Source: Streptomyces qaidamensis
Lineage (GTDB): Bacteria > Actinomycetota > Actinomycetes > Streptomycetales > Streptomycetaceae
Assembly: GCF_001611795.1 (NCBI RefSeq)
Contig: NZ_CP015098.1
Span: forward strand, 1,736,001-1,800,000
Length of the DNA: 64,000 nucleotides
Direction of reading: 5' to 3'
In this document: one piece after another, positions 60,114 to 64,000 of the stretch
How the letters are laid out: each line of letters starts with the position of its first letter
How positions within the stretch are numbered: the first letter of the stretch is position 1
Made by a program: the position numbers and the translations under genes
The notes under the pieces: generated by a model
What the model was told of the DNA's origin: nothing
The model's database searches: none
Seen by the model: only the letters and a program-made list of their open reading frames with translations

Positions 60114-60661
60114 GATTCCTCTCTCCTGAGTGCGCCGCCGAGCAACAGCTCGACGATCATGTGCTGGAAGTCCTTGGGGGCGCCCTTGCCGCTGTGCACC
60201 AGCCAGGCGCCGGAGGCCAACAGGCCGTACAGCGCCTCGGTGAGCCAGGCGGGCGTGAGGTCGATGCGGAACTCGCCGCTGAGCTGGCCGCGCCGGAACA
60301 GGGCGGAGATCCGGTCGTCGATCAGGGCCCAGCCCGCGTGCTGCTCCTCGCCCTCGAACAGCTGGTTCTCGGTGTAGAGGAACGCGAGCAGTCCGGCGGC
60401 CGGCTCGACGGCTCCGACCAGTCGGCGTACGGCATCGCTCGCGGTCCCGTCGTCGAGCCGGGCCGCGTCCAGCGCGGCCTCGCACTCCGCTATGCCGAGC
60501 GCCTCCAGCGCCCGGACGAGGGCGTCACGTCCGGCGAAGTGGCGGTGCAGCGTGGCCCGGCTGATCCCGGCGGCCTTGGCGACCTCGTCCATGGTCGCGG
60601 TGGATTTGCGGGTCAGCAGGGCGGCGGCGGCGCGCAGCACGTGCTCAGGATCGACAGCCAT
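60110..60661 (-). CDS. TetR-family repressor of the adjoining efflux pump
   Basis: This 183-residue protein has an N-terminal helix-turn-helix, TMDEVAKAAGISRATLHRHF (about residues 23-42), and a helical ligand-binding part ending in VELLLGGALRREES. It is predicted to repress its own gene and the efflux gene until a drug binds. ATG at 60661 gives MAVDPEHVLRAAAALLTRK. A strong palindrome lies 18 bases upstream, and a half-site (CATGAGACA) overlaps the start codon. Confidence 0.93.
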   Translation of the reverse strand: MAVDPEHVLRAAAALLTRKSTATMDEVAKAAGISRATLHRHFAGRDALVRALEALGIAECEAALDAARLDDGTASDAVRRLVGAVEPAAGLLAFLYTENQLFEGEEQHAGWALIDDRISALFRRGQLSGEFRIDLTPAWLTEALYGLLASGAWLVHSGKGAPKDFQHMIVELLLGGALRREES

Positions 60662-60678
60662 GAGACAACCGTACCCCA

Positions 60679-60700
60679 CATGAGACATCACTGTCTCATG
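60679..60700 (-). promoter_or_regulatory. TetR operator palindrome
   Basis: CATGAGACA-TCAC-TGTCTCATG is a perfect 9-bp inverted repeat with a 4-base spacer, between the aldo/keto reductase stop and the TetR start. A further half-site CATGAGACA lies at 60659-60667. Size and place fit autorepression by the TetR protein. Confidence 0.85.
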
Positions 60701-60748
60701 CGGGGCATGCGTGACTCACGGTTGCGGCACGGTGCGGGCCAAGGGTGA

Positions 60749-61720
60749 TCAGTGCCAGGGCAGCTGCGCGCGCCGCTCCCAGTACTCCTGCGGATCCTCG
60801 GCCAGGGTGGCGAGGCGGGTCAGCTGGTCGTCGTCGAGATCGACGACCGCAGCGTGCAGGTTCGAGGCGAGCTGGTTGGTGGTCGCGGCACCGGAGAGGA
60901 CGACACCGGCCCAGGGCTGCCGGAGGATGACGGCCAGGGCGACGGCGTCGCAGCCCAGCCCGGCCTGTTCGGCGATCTCCCGCACGATCTTCGGGGCGTG
61001 CGGCCCGGCCAGTCGGCCGTTGGCCATGCCCTCCTTGACGATCACCGTGAGCCCGGCGTCGTGCGCCTCGGCGAGCGCGGGGGCGGCGGAGGTCTCCAGC
61101 GCGTTGTACGTGGACTGCACCGCGCGGAAGAGGGGTTCGCCGTCGACCGTCACGGCGAGGGCGGCGCGGATCGCCTCCGCCTGCGCGGGGCCGCTGGTGG
61201 AGAAGCCGACGGTGAGGCCCCGCTCGGCGGCTTCGGCGAGCCTGGTGTGCAGTTCCTTGTCGGTGAGGGCCGGGCTGTCCGGGGTCACCGAGTGGATCTG
61301 GTAGAGGTCGAGCCGGTCGCCGAGCAGCGTCTCGCTCTCCGCGCGCTGCCTCTCGTAGGCGGCGAGGGTGTGGTCCTTGACCTCGTGCTTCTCGGCGTCC
61401 GTGGACCAGTCGGCGGTGTAGGTGTAACCCCACTTGCTGCCCACGACGATGTCGCCGAAGGCCGGCCTGGCCTTGAGCCATTCGGCGAGGAACTCCTCGG
61501 AGCGGCCGTAGGAGCGGGCGGCGTCGAAGTAGCGGACGCCCTGGGCGTAGGCGGCGTCGAGGAGTTCGTGGGTGCGGGTGCGGAGCGTCTCGACGCTGCG
61601 GTCCTCTCCCAGATCTCGGTCCCGTCCGAGGTTGATATAGCCGGGGCGTCCTACGGCGGCAAGGCCCAGTCCGATGTGGCAGGTGGGGGTCGTTGCGGTC
61701 GCCAGTCGAGCGAAGGGCAT
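60749..61720 (-). CDS. Aldo/keto reductase
   Basis: This 323-residue NADPH-dependent oxidoreductase has the catalytic tetrad: Asp and Tyr in RYFDAARSYGRSEEF, Lys in VGSKWGY, His in LDLYQIHSV. The N-terminus reads MPFARLATATTPTCHIGLGL with the GLGLAAVGRPGYINLG region. It reduces a carbonyl compound of unknown identity. ATG at 61720 is chosen; the upstream frame passes through a dispersed repeat. It is upstream of the TetR-MFS pair on the same strand but separated by its operator. Confidence 0.92.
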   Translation of the reverse strand: MPFARLATATTPTCHIGLGLAAVGRPGYINLGRDRDLGEDRSVETLRTRTHELLDAAYAQGVRYFDAARSYGRSEEFLAEWLKARPAFGDIVVGSKWGYTYTADWSTDAEKHEVKDHTLAAYERQRAESETLLGDRLDLYQIHSVTPDSPALTDKELHTRLAEAAERGLTVGFSTSGPAQAEAIRAALAVTVDGEPLFRAVQSTYNALETSAAPALAEAHDAGLTVIVKEGMANGRLAGPHAPKIVREIAEQAGLGCDAVALAVILRQPWAGVVLSGAATTNQLASNLHAAVVDLDDDQLTRLATLAEDPQEYWERRAQLPWH

Positions 61721-61830
61721 CGCGGGCTCCGTTGGGTCGGGTCCGGTACGGCTTCCGACCAACGTACCCGCGATGACCTTCGTCTCAGAGCTCGGCCGTC
61801 GCGGTGTCTCGGCGAGTGCGGGTCGTCTTC

Positions 61831-61890
61831 GCCTGTTCGCGCCCGCACGGCGGAGCCGCAGTTCGATACAGCCCCGCGCCCCTGAGGGCG
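61831..61890. repeat. Dispersed Streptomyces repeat, copy 2
   Basis: Contains TTCGCGCCCGCACGGCGGAG, CCGCAGTTCGATACAGCCCC and GCGCCCCTGAGGGCG, related to the copy at 54894-54958. It lies just beyond the argH stop, so it probably ends argH transcription. Confidence 0.72.
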
Positions 61891-61896
61891 ATGCCC

Positions 61897-63477
<1,581 letters not shown>

Positions 63478-63554
63478 TTACCCGTACCTCTCGCCGAACG
63501 CAGGCGCCGCGTTACGACACCGACGACACCCCCGACCCCTAGTGAGGCATCCGC

Positions 63555-64000
63555 ATGTCCAGGGCTCTTCCGAAGTACAACAAGCGTCGCGTCACGTTCA
63601 TCGGCGGCGCCGCCGCGGTGGCACTGTCCGGCACCGTGATCGCCGGCTTCGCCCTCGCCGGGGAGACGCCCGACAGCGGTGGCGCGAACGCCCGGACGCT
63701 GGCGGGCCCCGGCACCATCACCTGCCCGGACGTCACGGGCCAGCTGCCCGCGGTCCCCGCCTCGGCGAAGGCGGAGGTCGACAGCAACCTCGCCCAGCTG
63801 AACACGCAGATCCAGGAGGCCAACAAGCGCCTGGTCGACACCGTCGGCCAGGGCGGGCCCAACTTCGTCCAGAACGCCATCCTCGGCCCGCTGGAGGACA
63901 AGCGCGTCGCGGCCCTGAACCGCATCGAGACCGCGATCGGGCGAGCCGCCGCGAAGCCCGAGGGTCTGGAGGCCTTCGCCGCCTGCCAGCTCAACGCCGA
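63555..64000 (+). CDS. Secreted protein, N-terminal part
   Basis: A protein starting MSRALPKYNKRRVTFIGGAA with a basic N-terminus and a hydrophobic signal segment (AVALSGTVIAGFALAG), then an exported mature part with helical stretches (SNLAQLNTQIQEANKRLVDT). It is open at the right edge after 148 codons. GAGG 8 bases before ATG at 63555 supports the start. I do not recognise a family; it is divergent from argH, 224 bases apart. Confidence 0.85.
   Translation, partial: MSRALPKYNKRRVTFIGGAAAVALSGTVIAGFALAGETPDSGGANARTLAGPGTITCPDVTGQLPAVPASAKAEVDSNLAQLNTQIQEANKRLVDTVGQGGPNFVQNAILGPLEDKRVAALNRIETAIGRAAAKPEGLEAFAACQLNA

Overview
The window is chromosomal DNA of a Streptomyces (high-G+C actinomycete). 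Evidence: very high G+C with G/C at almost every third codon position, frequent GTG starts, GTGA/ATGA stop-start overlaps, a phosphatidylinositol-mannoside operon, the sporulation gene ssgB, and a gene order that matches from memory the S. coelicolor SCO1523-SCO1571 core region (pdxS, pimA block, thrS, ssgB, cobA/cobT/cobL, metNIQ, glpQ1, argH). These SCO numbers are recalled, not searched.

Layout. 1-4 kb: 5' part of pdxS, a LemA-like membrane protein and the pgsA-acyltransferase-pimA operon for phosphatidylinositol mannosides. 4-14 kb: a second EF-G-like GTPase, a large membrane protein, a HIT protein, thrS, two coupled unknown genes, a DEDDh exonuclease and tRNA-Val(CAC). 14-30 kb: a more variable segment bracketed by two identical tRNA-Val(CAC) genes. 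It holds a START-like protein, an SCO7613-type membrane protein whose stop codon is the target of an internally deleted IS701-type element, a PucR regulator with a TTA codon, a PLP decarboxylase, a five-gene rhamnogalacturonan uptake/lyase operon with LacI-type operators, and about 2 kb of decayed repeats without a supportable gene. 30-41 kb: ssgB and neighbours, pabB-pabC, a Gly-Cys-Val-Val-Val tRNA cluster, small proteins and a Ser/Thr kinase. 41-50 kb: Nudix and SpoU proteins and cobalamin genes, including a BluB-CobT fusion behind an approximately 810-residue Pro/Ala-rich region. 50-64 kb: metNIQ preceded by a short Cys/Met leader ORF, GNATs, a sigma-like factor, glpQ, a plsC-type acyltransferase, a TetR-MFS efflux pair with a clear operator, an aldo/keto reductase, argH with ArgR-type boxes, and the start of a secreted protein.

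Most of the window is housekeeping. The parts deserving most attention are the Cys/Met leader peptide before metNIQ, the IS701-derived element at a stop codon, the bldA-type TTA codon in the PucR gene, the repeat-filled region at 28-30 kb, and the rhamnogalacturonan operon with operators but no local LacI gene.
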